Of a stretch of 55,998 nucleotides of DNA, positions 38,646-45,723 are shown piece after piece (position 1 is the stretch's first letter; the number at the start of each line of letters is the position of its first letter). The stretch spans positions 1 through 55,998 of the IMG/VR virus record IMGVR_UViG_3300006802_000116; one strand, 5' to 3'. The stretch comes from a virus. A model generated the notes under the pieces. It saw nothing but the letters and a program-made list of their open reading frames with translations, searched no databases and had not been told where the DNA came from. A program made the position numbers and the translations under genes.

Positions 38646-38651
38646 ATTCTA
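38646..38651 (-). promoter_or_regulatory. TAGAAT -10-like promoter, minus strand
   Basis: Minus-strand TAGAATCC, 33 nt upstream of the 38612 start; shows the late element is also used leftward. Confidence 0.5.
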
Positions 38652-38672
38652 GGAAGCCAGATCGAGTGCCGA

Positions 38673-39485
38673 TCAGTAGCCGTAGCCGCCGCCGCCTGAC
38701 GCTGTTCGTGTCAGCGTAGCCGTGCTGGTATTGGCTCCAGATGCAGTGCCATTCAGGCGCCAGTTCATCATCAGGCGCCCAGAGGGAAGCCCCTGGCCAA
38801 GAGCAACGCCGCGCATGATGGCCAGCGTGACCAGAGTGATAGGCGCAGAGCCTGTGGCCGAAGTACTGGTAGAGAGGTTCTTGATGGTGACCGGCCGCAC
38901 CAGGGTGCCGCTGGCTGGCGCAGTACCAAGCGCGGGACCTGCAACCTTGCTGAGCGGGAAGCGGCCGGAGGGAGTAAACGTGCCACCTCCAGTGCCCGCA
39001 AGCAGCGCGTAGCGACCCGCGTAAACCGTGATGGCGTACGGCAGAGGTTGCCACTGATCGCAGGCCACCGTGACGTAATACACGCCTGCGGGGAGCCGAG
39101 CATAGGACTCGTCAACATCCGTGTTGTGGATGTCGTTGAGGAAGGCGTAACCGTCCTCCGTGAGTGGCAGTGGGCGCCGATCGCCGTCGAGGACGCCAAC
39201 GCGGACTAGGCGGTCTGTCGTTGCGCCGGTCGCACGCTTGCGGACCCGCAGCTCCAGGTCTCGAGCCAGTTCGACTTTGACGTAGATCGTGTTGGTGCCG
39301 CTGTGGCCGCCGACTGTTCCCTCAACATCGGCAATCAGGATTTCGGTGCGGCCGAGGTCCTTGGCTTTGGTGACGGCGTTGTACTGAACGTAATACGGCC
39401 TGAGGAAGGATGACGATGTGACATCACTGCCGCCGTAACTGGTGCGTATGGCTTCGTACGTCTCTGACTGCGATGCTGTCGTCAT
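38673..39485 (-). CDS. Putative virion structural protein
   Basis: A 270-residue protein from ATG 39485, overlapping the upstream stop as ATGA. The first part is beta-rich (FLRPYYVQYNAVTKAKDLGR; GGHSGTNTIYVKVELARDLE) and the end is Ser/Thr/Gly low complexity ending GGGGYGY. No enzymatic motif. Its partners in the minus-strand island also look structural. Confidence 0.55.
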   Translation of the reverse strand: MTTASQSETYEAIRTSYGGSDVTSSSFLRPYYVQYNAVTKAKDLGRTEILIADVEGTVGGHSGTNTIYVKVELARDLELRVRKRATGATTDRLVRVGVLDGDRRPLPLTEDGYAFLNDIHNTDVDESYARLPAGVYYVTVACDQWQPLPYAITVYAGRYALLAGTGGGTFTPSGRFPLSKVAGPALGTAPASGTLVRPVTIKNLSTSTSATGSAPITLVTLAIMRGVALGQGLPSGRLMMNWRLNGTASGANTSTATLTRTASGGGGYGY

Positions 39486-39646
39486 AGGTCGTACACCAGG
39501 CACTCTGGCGCTGATGGATTGTCATCGCAGAAATCCAGGAACTTACGCCTGAGACCCGAGTCTTCGCAGACATTGGACTCCCTCTGCCGGGCAGGTTGCG
39601 CTGCTCCGTCGGGCTGATCATCCACCGGTAGCGCGCGACCCGACAT
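39482..39646 (-). CDS. Small conserved cyanophage-type protein
   Basis: A 54-residue protein from ATG 39646 (MSGRALPVDDQPDGAAQPAR..., ending FLDFCDDNPSAPECLVYDL). The 'FC.DNPsApECrvYd' end recurs in cyanophage small proteins as far as I recall. Two cysteines. GGGGA lies 5 nt before the start. Confidence 0.55.
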   Translation of the reverse strand: MSGRALPVDDQPDGAAQPARQRESNVCEDSGLRRKFLDFCDDNPSAPECLVYDL

Positions 39647-39825
39647 ATAATCCCCGGGTATATGGCGCCATGCTAAAGGAATAGGCGGCGACTTCCGCAA
39701 AACCAGGCGCCGCCGCACGCTGATCAGACGCACGGCGGATCACTTTCCAGTCCGGGGAAACGGCAAAAATCCGGACTCCTGGGAGTAAGGCCCCTGACGC
39801 CGTTCTTCTTCGGGGCATCTCTACG
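39647..39825. other. Intergenic region with hairpin
   Basis: About 180 nt without a gene, between the HEG-like ORFs and the minus-strand structural island. It holds a 7-bp inverted repeat AGTCCGG/CCGGACT near 39749-39777. Confidence 0.45.
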
Positions 39826-40416
39826 CTAGCGACGGCGTGATGGCAGCACATAAAGCGATGGCGTTCGGTGCGGCGGCAAGTACGGGCGCAGCCAATTCTT
39901 CACTTTGGACGTCTCTTCGATCGGGAATGAGATTGTTGATGCCGGTCCCTCGACTTCTCGGTTGTCGATCGGAATCCCCTGCGCCTCAAGCCAGCGGCAT
40001 ACGACATCGCGGTCATCTTTAAGACGGCGATGCTCGATGTGCAGCCCCTTGCTCCGCTCGCAGCCACCCTGGGTCCATAGGGCGGCGACTAGGTGGCGAG
40101 CGCCAATCTCCATGGCCTCCGCGCTCAGGTGGCGGCAGTCGCGTGGGTAGAGCAGCTCATACACCCGGTAAAGCTCTGGACTATGAAAGCGCAGGCGATG
40201 AACGTCGTAGAAGCTCTCCCCAGGCACGATGTCATACACCAGATCCAAAGGGCCGTCATGCGCTGAACGAAGCCGCCGACCGATGTAGCGCAGATAGGTT
40301 CGATCGCGCTCGCAGAGGCGAATCTCAAGCCATGGCCGCTTCTTCGCGCCCTTCAGTGCAAGCGTCCCGTAAACGGCGCTGTAGCTCAGTGCGAGCGCTA
40401 CGAAATGCGCTGACAT
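39826..40416 (-). CDS. Degenerate LAGLIDADG-type ORF
   Basis: A 196-residue protein. VHRLRFHSPELYRVYELLYP followed by HLSAEAMEIGARHLVAALWT matches the middle of LAGLIDADG_2 endonucleases ('f.s..ly.lYelfYp...k.ip...l..l...lA.W'). Both acidic motif residues seem lost (SYSAVYGTLALKG; ALWTQGG), so it is probably inactive. It overlaps the upstream LAGLIDADG ORF by 92 nt in another frame; it may be a decayed tandem copy. Confidence 0.55.
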   Translation of the reverse strand: MSAHFVALALSYSAVYGTLALKGAKKRPWLEIRLCERDRTYLRYIGRRLRSAHDGPLDLVYDIVPGESFYDVHRLRFHSPELYRVYELLYPRDCRHLSAEAMEIGARHLVAALWTQGGCERSKGLHIEHRRLKDDRDVVCRWLEAQGIPIDNREVEGPASTISFPIEETSKVKNWLRPYLPPHRTPSLYVLPSRRR

Positions 40417-41017
40417 CCCAGATGCCCTCTTGGAATAGGTGCTGACGAGTGATCGGTGCGTACGGTTTCAGGGCCTGGCGGATCTTGCTGCATTGCTCAG
40501 CAGGGAACGCCAGCCTTGGCCGCACAAGGGCCAAGCTGACCTCGGATCGAGCCCCGGTCAGCATCACTAGCCAGTCGCGTACTAACTCGGCCTCCTGCTG
40601 ACTGCCCCCGACCCGGGCGAGTTGTGCGCTGCCGTCTTTGCTCAGCCGAGCCCCCTCCGACCAGAGCCACGCCGCCGCCTGCGCCCCCAGCATCTCAAGC
40701 GCGGTCGACGTGATAGACCGCTGCCGGCCCGGGTAGAGCAGGTTGTAGATCGGGAACAACTTGGCCGATGACACCCGAAAGCGCAGCGCCAGGGTGCGCT
40801 TGCCGTTGTCCCGCAACGTGCACCCGTAGGGGACAATTTCCGCCTTGGTCGGCAGGAATTGGCGGAATTCGGCGACCTTCTCCTCCAGGAACGCCGACTC
40901 CGAGACCCCCGCTGTCAGCGTCAACTGGACAAAACCGCCGCCTGGACTGCGATATGGGACGAGGTTGCCATCAGCAAGGAGCAGGCCAAGCAGTCCGCGG
41001 ACGTCTGCTGGGTCCAA
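40325..41017 (-). CDS. LAGLIDADG homing endonuclease-like ORF
   Basis: A 230-residue frame; the only start near the N-terminus is TTG 41017. RGLLGLLLADGNLV (about 8-21) is a LAGLIDADG motif with its catalytic Asp. FPIYNLLYPGRQRSITSTAL then AAAWLWSEGARL matches the second half with the usual 'DDG' changed to SEG. It is freestanding and divergent from the capsid gene, 93 nt from its start. It may drive homing of a capsid-gene intron in trans, or spread by itself. Activity uncertain. Confidence 0.65.
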   Translation of the reverse strand: MDPADVRGLLGLLLADGNLVPYRSPGGGFVQLTLTAGVSESAFLEEKVAEFRQFLPTKAEIVPYGCTLRDNGKRTLALRFRVSSAKLFPIYNLLYPGRQRSITSTALEMLGAQAAAWLWSEGARLSKDGSAQLARVGGSQQEAELVRDWLVMLTGARSEVSLALVRPRLAFPAEQCSKIRQALKPYAPITRQHLFQEGIWDVSAFRSARTELQRRLRDACTEGREEAAMA

Positions 41018-41040
41018 ATTTGTACCCTATAAAACTGCAC

Positions 41041-41046
41041 TATAGT
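41041..41046 (+). promoter_or_regulatory. TATAGT promoter-like element for capsid gene
   Basis: TATAGT with a nearby upstream TATAAAA stretch, 64 nt before the capsid ATG. Confidence 0.35.
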
Positions 41047-41110
41047 AAGGCGCAGAGGGCAGCTCGCCTGCTCTCTCGCTCGCCTTACCCTCTTCGGAGC
41101 ATTTGATCCC

Positions 41111-41254
41111 ATGTGGATTGACAATGACTTCCCGAAGCTGTTAGGTGCCGAGCTGTACCGGCCTCACCCGAGTTATATCGTGGAGATGGCTGTTGAGCCT
41201 GTCGTAGTACACGACTTTGCAAAACAGCCGGGGCAGACTGTACAGCTTGACCGT
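41111..41254 (+). CDS. Major capsid protein, exon 1
   Basis: First 48 codons of the capsid protein (MWIDNDFPKLLGAELYRPHP...). The exon stops after a GTT GAG... to CTT GAC CGT run; the next in-frame codon is TAA, so without splicing only 48 residues would be made. The last exon bases GACCGT pair with intron bases GCGGTC, with a U-G wobble at the cut site as group I introns require. The full spliced gene (144+274+218+507 nt) encodes 380 residues, typical for an N4-gp56-like capsid protein. Confidence 0.85.
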
Positions 41255-41580
41255 TAATTGACTGGTTAGCGGTCATTAAATCCCGTGAATTCAGGGAACC
41301 CCTCCTAAGCTTTAATCGGCAGTAGCCGAGAACCTCGACAAGGAAAGCCGGAATATCGGCAGCATCTTTTATGCATCTCGGCTCTGCCTGGATGTTGGGG
41401 AATCCTGAGCCAAGCCGCCTGGGAACAGGTGGAAGGTGCAACGACTAGGTCATGGAGTCCAGGACGGACGGTAAAGACCCACGAGCGCGGGACGGTCGCA
41501 CGGCCGAAGAGATAGTCTGACCTGCATCAATGGAAAAGATGCAGAACCATCGGATAAAGAGCCGATGGGGTAACAATGTG
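41255..41580 (+). ncRNA. Group I intron 1 in capsid gene
   Basis: A 326-nt intron without an ORF. It has P4 halves AATTCAGGG and AATCCTGAGCC (TCAGG pairs with CCTGA), R element GCAACGACTAGG, and S element GAGATAGTCTGACC (GACTA pairs with TAGTC, P7). Two 3' hairpins follow, and the intron ends in G (...CAATGTG). P1 is GACCGT with GCGGTC. The joined reading is LDR-YRFWGAPG, in frame. Confidence 0.85.
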
Positions 41581-41854
41581 TACCGCTTCTGGGGAGCACC
41601 GGGCACCAAGGACAGCCGTGAACGCACGGCTGATCAAACCCTTGGCACCGCCTCTTCTCGCAGTATTGTCAAGGACAAGGTTCTTGTATCCCTTAAGGAA
41701 TACACGGGCCCCGCAGATCCTACCGATACTGCTGCACCGAGCACTTTCAAGATTGCTCGCGAAACCCTGCTTACCGCCCAGCGTCTTCTGCTGGATACCG
41801 GTAACCTGAACGTCTTCCATCAATCGATTGGAAGTCTAACTCTGCTTGATGACT
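41581..41854 (+). CDS. Major capsid protein, exon 2
   Basis: 274 nt encoding 91 residues plus one base (YRFWGAPGTKDSRERTADQT...; NVFHQSIGSLTLLDD). The exon ends GATGACT; GACT pairs with intron GGTC with a U-G wobble. The final T plus exon-3 AC gives a tyrosine, producing LLDD-Y-RRWRDR, which fits related capsid proteins. Confidence 0.85.
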
Positions 41855-43051
41855 CGGCCGAAAGGCTAGTGGTCGCCTAGGCGGAAACGCTTAGGGCAAT
41901 ACGGGGTGAATTGCTGGGAGCCCTTTCCGATCATGCCAGCGATCGGAGGAGGGTCAGGAGCTACAACGCAGCCCGGAAGGGCAATCGTGAACGCCTGAAA
42001 ATCCTGATACCGCATGGGTTATCAGCAGCCAAGCCAGACCACAATCTGGAAGGTTCAACGACTAGGTCCCGAGAGGCAACTCGGTAACGGACCCACGAGC
42101 GCCCCGCACCTGTACCTTGTTAACTGAAGAAGATTCTGTACTTTCGTTCAAGACGAAAGACCCCCTCCGTCGTGCCTTCGTAAAGAATGCGAGCCAAGGC
42201 AATGGCGTTGTCTGCATACCAACGCAAGACGTAGGTATTGCGGTCGCGACCCAGGGACGTTGCTCGCGGGAGGACTGAATCAGCCCACGCTTTGCAGCCG
42301 AGAGCGAAATGCTCACTGGCTGTAGTGATCTGGGCTGCCAATGCTCCACACGAGCGCCGCCCCACGGAACCGTCGCCATCGAAGACCCCCCTGACGTAGT
42401 GACTGACAAACTCACTCGGCAGATCCGGCCACTCGAGGGTTCGAGACTTCCGGGGCGTGACACCATGCCGGATCAAGTCTGCTGCCATTGCTGGACTAGT
42501 GAATTTCACCTGCAGCATCGGCGACCCTTTTCGGGTTCGCAGAGGCACGCCAGGGAAGCCCACGCATTCGGCATATTGCTCTAGAGCTTGGCGATCTCGC
42601 TCGTGGAGGGCAAAGCCGACTCCTCGAGGTACGTTGTTCTCGGTCACGATCCAGCCATCGGCGGATAGGAAGCCGAGCCAGTACACCTTCTGGGGCGCGT
42701 CAAGCTCCCCGAAGAAGTCCTCGTGGACCTCGCGGCGGTAACTCACGGCTCGACGGGCTCCGGGCTTTCGCTCATACGCATCGTCGTACTTGCGGCGTCC
42801 GTGTTTCTGAGCGAAAGATCGCACACCGGCCGCCTTCCGATGGTGGGTAGCAGCAGTCCGGGACAGCCCGTACAGCTCTCCAATCTCCTTATCGGAGAGC
42901 ACGTCGGTCAAGCCGTCAAGCGCCTCGCGCGAAAGGGCATTTAGAGGGATCTTCAACAAGACAAGAATGGTGAAGATATAGTCTAACCTTGCTCGATGAC
43001 AAAGAGCAAGCGTGCGGATAAAGAGCCGCGCGGCCCTTTGGGGCACTGGTG
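41855..43051 (+). ncRNA. Group I intron 2, with antisense HEG
   Basis: A 1197-nt intron. P/Q/R/S elements are AATTGCTGGGA, ATCAGCAGCCAAGC, GTTCAACGACTAGGTCCCG and AAGATATAGTCTAACC. An R-to-S insertion carries a LAGLIDADG gene on the opposite strand. Ends in G (...CACTGGTG). The core is nearly identical to intron 3, so the two share recent ancestry. Confidence 0.85.
42120..42959 (-). CDS. LAGLIDADG endonuclease antisense in intron 2
   Basis: About 280 residues; the frame is open to 43127 but the part before 42959 lies over intron core and exon 3, so a TTG near 42956-42959 is the likely start (KIPLNALSREALDGLTDVLS). An HTH-like segment (DKEIGELYGLSRTAATHHRK) is followed by two LAGLIDADG motifs, VYWLGFLSADGWIV and YVRGVFDGDGSVG, both with Asp. 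This is a single-chain homing endonuclease that would cut intronless capsid alleles. It is transcribed opposite to the capsid gene, so it needs its own promoter. Confidence 0.8.
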   Translation of the reverse strand: MLKIPLNALSREALDGLTDVLSDKEIGELYGLSRTAATHHRKAAGVRSFAQKHGRRKYDDAYERKPGARRAVSYRREVHEDFFGELDAPQKVYWLGFLSADGWIVTENNVPRGVGFALHERDRQALEQYAECVGFPGVPLRTRKGSPMLQVKFTSPAMAADLIRHGVTPRKSRTLEWPDLPSEFVSHYVRGVFDGDGSVGRRSCGALAAQITTASEHFALGCKAWADSVLPRATSLGRDRNTYVLRWYADNAIALARILYEGTTEGVFRLERKYRIFFS

Positions 43052-43269
43052 ACCGTCGCTGGCGCGACCGTGTATTCGCCGATGAGCTGTTCAAAGCTGA
43101 AGCCAATGGCGCAGCTGACAGCACCAAGGGTGGTTACTACTACCCGCTGAAAAAGGCAAAGGCCGCTTCTGCGCCTTTCCTGACCTACGCAGCCGGTGAA
43201 TCTGCCAAGTTTGATGTCAAGACCGACCTCCTCGAGGTGGTCAAGGACATGCGGAAGCGTAACGTGCCT
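43052..43269 (+). CDS. Major capsid protein, exon 3
   Basis: 218 nt encoding the end of a split tyrosine codon plus 72 residues (RRWRDRVFADELFKAEANGA...; LLEVVKDMRKRNVP). The exon ends GTGCCT; GCCT pairs with intron GGGC with a U-G wobble. Next in-frame sequence would soon stop (TGA after ACGGCG). Confidence 0.85.
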
Positions 43270-43520
43270 GGAACATGGGCCTGTACGGCGTGAGTCGTAC
43301 AGCAAACAGGGTGAATTGCTGGAACCCCTCCACTACACGGGGAATCAGCAGCCAAGCCAGACCACAATCTGGAAGGTTCAACGACTAGGTCCCGAGAGGT
43401 AACTCAGTAATGGACCCACGAGTGCCCTGCTACTCCATCGAGTAGATGAGATAGTCTGACCTCGCAGGATGGCAAACTGCGAGAACCGAGGGATAAAGAA
43501 CCCTCGGGGTAACAAAAGTG
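43270..43520 (+). ncRNA. Group I intron 3 in capsid gene
   Basis: A 251-nt compact intron without ORF: AATTGCTGGAACCCC, AATCAGCAGCCAAGCC, GTTCAACGACTAGGTCCCG, and GAGATAGTCTGACC, then two hairpins, ending ...AAAAGTG. The hairpin between R and P3 suggests subgroup IA. Splicing yields NVP-TFADGYYRC in frame. Confidence 0.87.
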
Positions 43521-44027
43521 ACGTTCGCTGACGGCTACTACCGCTGCATCGCGGATCCTACCGCGATGATGCACCTGCGCCAGAACGATGCGTTCCGTGA
43601 GATCGCTCGTTACGCTGGCAACGGCATGGTGAACCCCATGCAGCCCGAGTTGGCTCCTAACGCCAACTTCTTCCGTGGCATGGGTCCCGCCTATGGCCAG
43701 GCCGGCTTTGTTGCTGGTCAGCCCGTGATGCCGTCTGGCTTTTTATTTGAGGGCGTCCGCTGGTTCGAGAGCACCAACCTGCCCGAGAAGAGCCTGCAGG
43801 TGACCATCACCGACGCGTCGATCACCTCGACCGTCACCACTGCTGCTCCGATGCTGTTCTTCGGTCCTCAGGCCGTGGGCGTGGGCATCGGCGGCAACAA
43901 CGCTCAGATCCTGCTGAACAACAACGACGATTTCAGTCGTTTCATCATCATGATCTGGTCGCTTTTCGCCGGTTTCGAGATCCTGAACAAGGACTTCGTG
44001 ACCGTCGCTTACTCCTTCGTTTACTGA
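43521..44027 (+). CDS. Major capsid protein, exon 4
   Basis: 507 nt including the stop (TFADGYYRCIADPTAMMHLR...; QLDR-to-end core). Segments AYGQAGFVAGQPVMPSGFLF and VGVGIGGNNAQILLNNNDDF and the end VTVAYSFVY are those of an N4-gp56-like HK97-fold capsid protein. The fold forms the icosahedral shell. It is followed by a strong AGGAGG site for the next gene. Confidence 0.85.
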   Translation, partial: TFADGYYRCIADPTAMMHLRQNDAFREIARYAGNGMVNPMQPELAPNANFFRGMGPAYGQAGFVAGQPVMPSGFLFEGVRWFESTNLPEKSLQVTITDASITSTVTTAAPMLFFGPQAVGVGIGGNNAQILLNNNDDFSRFIIMIWSLFAGFEILNKDFVTVAYSFVY

Positions 44028-44043
44028 TAGGAGGTAACGAATC

Positions 44044-44691
44044 ATGGCGAAGAGCATCTACCCCGGTAACTACGTCAACCGACTGAGCTCCTACCAGGGC
44101 CAGCCGGTGATCGCCCTGCCGGGTCGCGCTTACTACCATCTGACCGGCTACGCGCTCGTGACCTCCGCGGGTGCCACCAGTTTTGATGTGATCATCCCCT
44201 CGCCCGACCTGCGGGCGGATGACAAGCCCCGCGCCAACATCACCGGCCTGGTGGTGCCCGTGGGTGCCAAGGTCTACCAGCTGGGCATTCGCGTGCCCGA
44301 CATGCGCAAGGATCGCGGCGTCGGCACTGCCACTAGCGGCCTGGTTGGCACTAACACCAACCGGCTGAAGCTGGCGAGCGCCGTCGGCACGACCGCCACC
44401 GGTCAGATCGCTGCAACCGCCCTCGGTACCGACTCGTCGGCCGTGGCCGTGGCGAGCACGACCGTGGCTCCTGTGCAGAGCGCCTTTGGTGCGATCACCC
44501 CCGTGGCGATCACCGGCAGCGCCCTGACCCTGAAGGTCTATGTGACCGACAGTACCGGCACTGCGGCTGGTTCCAACCTGACCTCGACCCAAACCGGCGG
44601 CACGCCGATCATCGTGGAAGTCGCGTACTACCTCGATGACGACATTGCCGACCTGAACGAGGTGGCTGTGCCTTACATCACTGAGAGCTGA
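44044..44691 (+). CDS. Putative capsid decoration / head protein
   Basis: A 215-residue beta-rich protein with a strong AGGAGG upstream. YVNRLSSYQGQPVIALPGRA and VVPVGAKVYQLGIRVPD look like a jelly-roll or Ig-like decoration fold; Ser/Thr/Ala-rich middle. Located right after the capsid gene and before a strong terminator. A head-decoration role is inferred from place and composition. Confidence 0.6.
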   Translation: MAKSIYPGNYVNRLSSYQGQPVIALPGRAYYHLTGYALVTSAGATSFDVIIPSPDLRADDKPRANITGLVVPVGAKVYQLGIRVPDMRKDRGVGTATSGLVGTNTNRLKLASAVGTTATGQIAATALGTDSSAVAVASTTVAPVQSAFGAITPVAITGSALTLKVYVTDSTGTAAGSNLTSTQTGGTPIIVEVAYYLDDDIADLNEVAVPYITES

Positions 44692-44726
44692 GGCACGTGA
44701 CCCTGCTAGACGGGGTCTTTACAATG

Positions 44727-44758
44727 AGGGCGTCTGAATGATCAGGCGCCCTTTTTTG
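44727..44758 (+). terminator. Strong intrinsic terminator
   Basis: GGGCGTCTGA-ATGA-TCAGGCGCCC, a 10-bp stem with one G-U pair, followed by TTTTTT. It ends the capsid transcription unit. Confidence 0.88.
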
Positions 44759-44765
44759 TTTCGCT

Positions 44766-45197
44766 ATGGCGCTGTACCAGAACCTGAAGAACGGTCAGAT
44801 TGTCGAGTTCATCGCCCATCACGACAAGGATTGGGCCATGATCCGCAATTCGACGGGCTCGATCCAATACATCGCTCTCGCCGACCTGGTGTCGTACGAG
44901 CCCGGCAAGGGCCGCACCGGCGAGACGCCCAAGCCTCAGTCGGCGGAAACACCGCTCGATGAGGACACCATTCCCGAGTCCGTCATTCCCGTCGACACTC
45001 GCTTGAACATCAATGCCGCGAGTGCCGAGGCGATTGCCAAGGCCGTCAAGGGCATCGGCTACTCGACCGCGAAGAAGATTGTGGAGTTGCGCCTGAGCCT
45101 CTCCGGCGAACGGTTTAGCAACCTGGATCAGCTCAAGCGCATTGGCCGTGTGGACTGGGATCAGGTACTGGCTGAAGATCTGATCTATATCGGCTGA
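44766..45197 (+). CDS. Helix-hairpin-helix (ComEA-like) protein
   Basis: A 143-residue protein. An N-terminal beta part (residues 1-45, MALYQNLKNGQIVEFIAHHD) and acidic linker precede a HhH domain at 79-140: LNINAASAEAIAKAVKGIGY, then AKKIVELRLSLSGERFSNLD. HhH motifs bind DNA non-specifically. The location after the capsid genes suggests a head-tail or DNA-binding head protein. It follows directly after a terminator with its own ATG just past the T-run. Confidence 0.75.
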   Translation: MALYQNLKNGQIVEFIAHHDKDWAMIRNSTGSIQYIALADLVSYEPGKGRTGETPKPQSAETPLDEDTIPESVIPVDTRLNINAASAEAIAKAVKGIGYSTAKKIVELRLSLSGERFSNLDQLKRIGRVDWDQVLAEDLIYIG

Positions 45198-45203
45198 GCT
45201 TCT

Positions 45204-45209
45204 TAGAAT
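45204..45209 (+). promoter_or_regulatory. TAGAAT -10-like promoter element
   Basis: TTAGAATC 126 nt before ATG 45336 but only 24 nt before the upstream AUC codon where coding seems to begin. Confidence 0.5.
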
Positions 45210-45335
45210 CTGAAGAGATCGGCGGCACCTGTCATCGAACTCAGCGAGTACGACAAAAGCCGTTGCAGGTGGCACCTCGGCTACAACTCCGGGGCGGGCC
45301 TACCTGCGGGCGATCTAGCGCGACTAGAGGAGGCG

Positions 45336-45719
45336 ATGGCACGCGTGCCAGATAGCTACTTCTACTCACGGGTCATTGAGCACCTCGACCGGTGCGACAA
45401 GGCCTATCGCGTCTCGCAGGTATTCCGAGTCGAGGACCAGCCGCAGCCGAGCCGCATCGAGCGGATCACCGGCGATACGGACCGTGCGATCTATCAGTCC
45501 GATCCGCTGAAAGCGGCGAAGGACTACAGGGAGGTCTACCTGCGGGAGGTCGATCTCTTGGCCGAGACTCTTTACGTGGCGAATTACCGCCGCGAGGAAG
45601 TGCGCCGCTACGCCTTTGAGCGCACCGGCGCGGAATTCATCATGGCCCTCCCGGGGCCAGCAGACACAGCCGTTGGCACGCGAGTCGCGCAGGCCACGGG
45701 TTCCATGAATTGGAGGTAA
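45336..45719 (+). CDS. Conserved virion-type protein, start unclear
   Basis: A 127-residue helical protein (MARVPDSYFYSRVIEHLDRC...; LREVDLLAETLYVANYRREE). ATG 45336 has AGAGGAGG upstream. However, the frame is open and clearly protein-like for about 34 more codons (ELSEYDKSRCRWHLGYNSGA, then LPAGDLARLEEA), which resemble the N-termini of cyanophage homologs. No ATG, GTG or TTG exists there, so a non-standard start near 45234 or a base error is possible. Probably a head-tail joining or neck protein. Confidence 0.6.
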   Translation: MARVPDSYFYSRVIEHLDRCDKAYRVSQVFRVEDQPQPSRIERITGDTDRAIYQSDPLKAAKDYREVYLREVDLLAETLYVANYRREEVRRYAFERTGAEFIMALPGPADTAVGTRVAQATGSMNWR

Positions 45720-45723
45720 TTGC

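Noticed and set aside
44720-44725. TACAAT promoter before the HhH gene
   Set aside because: A strong terminator lies immediately after it, so it would not drive the HhH gene effectively.
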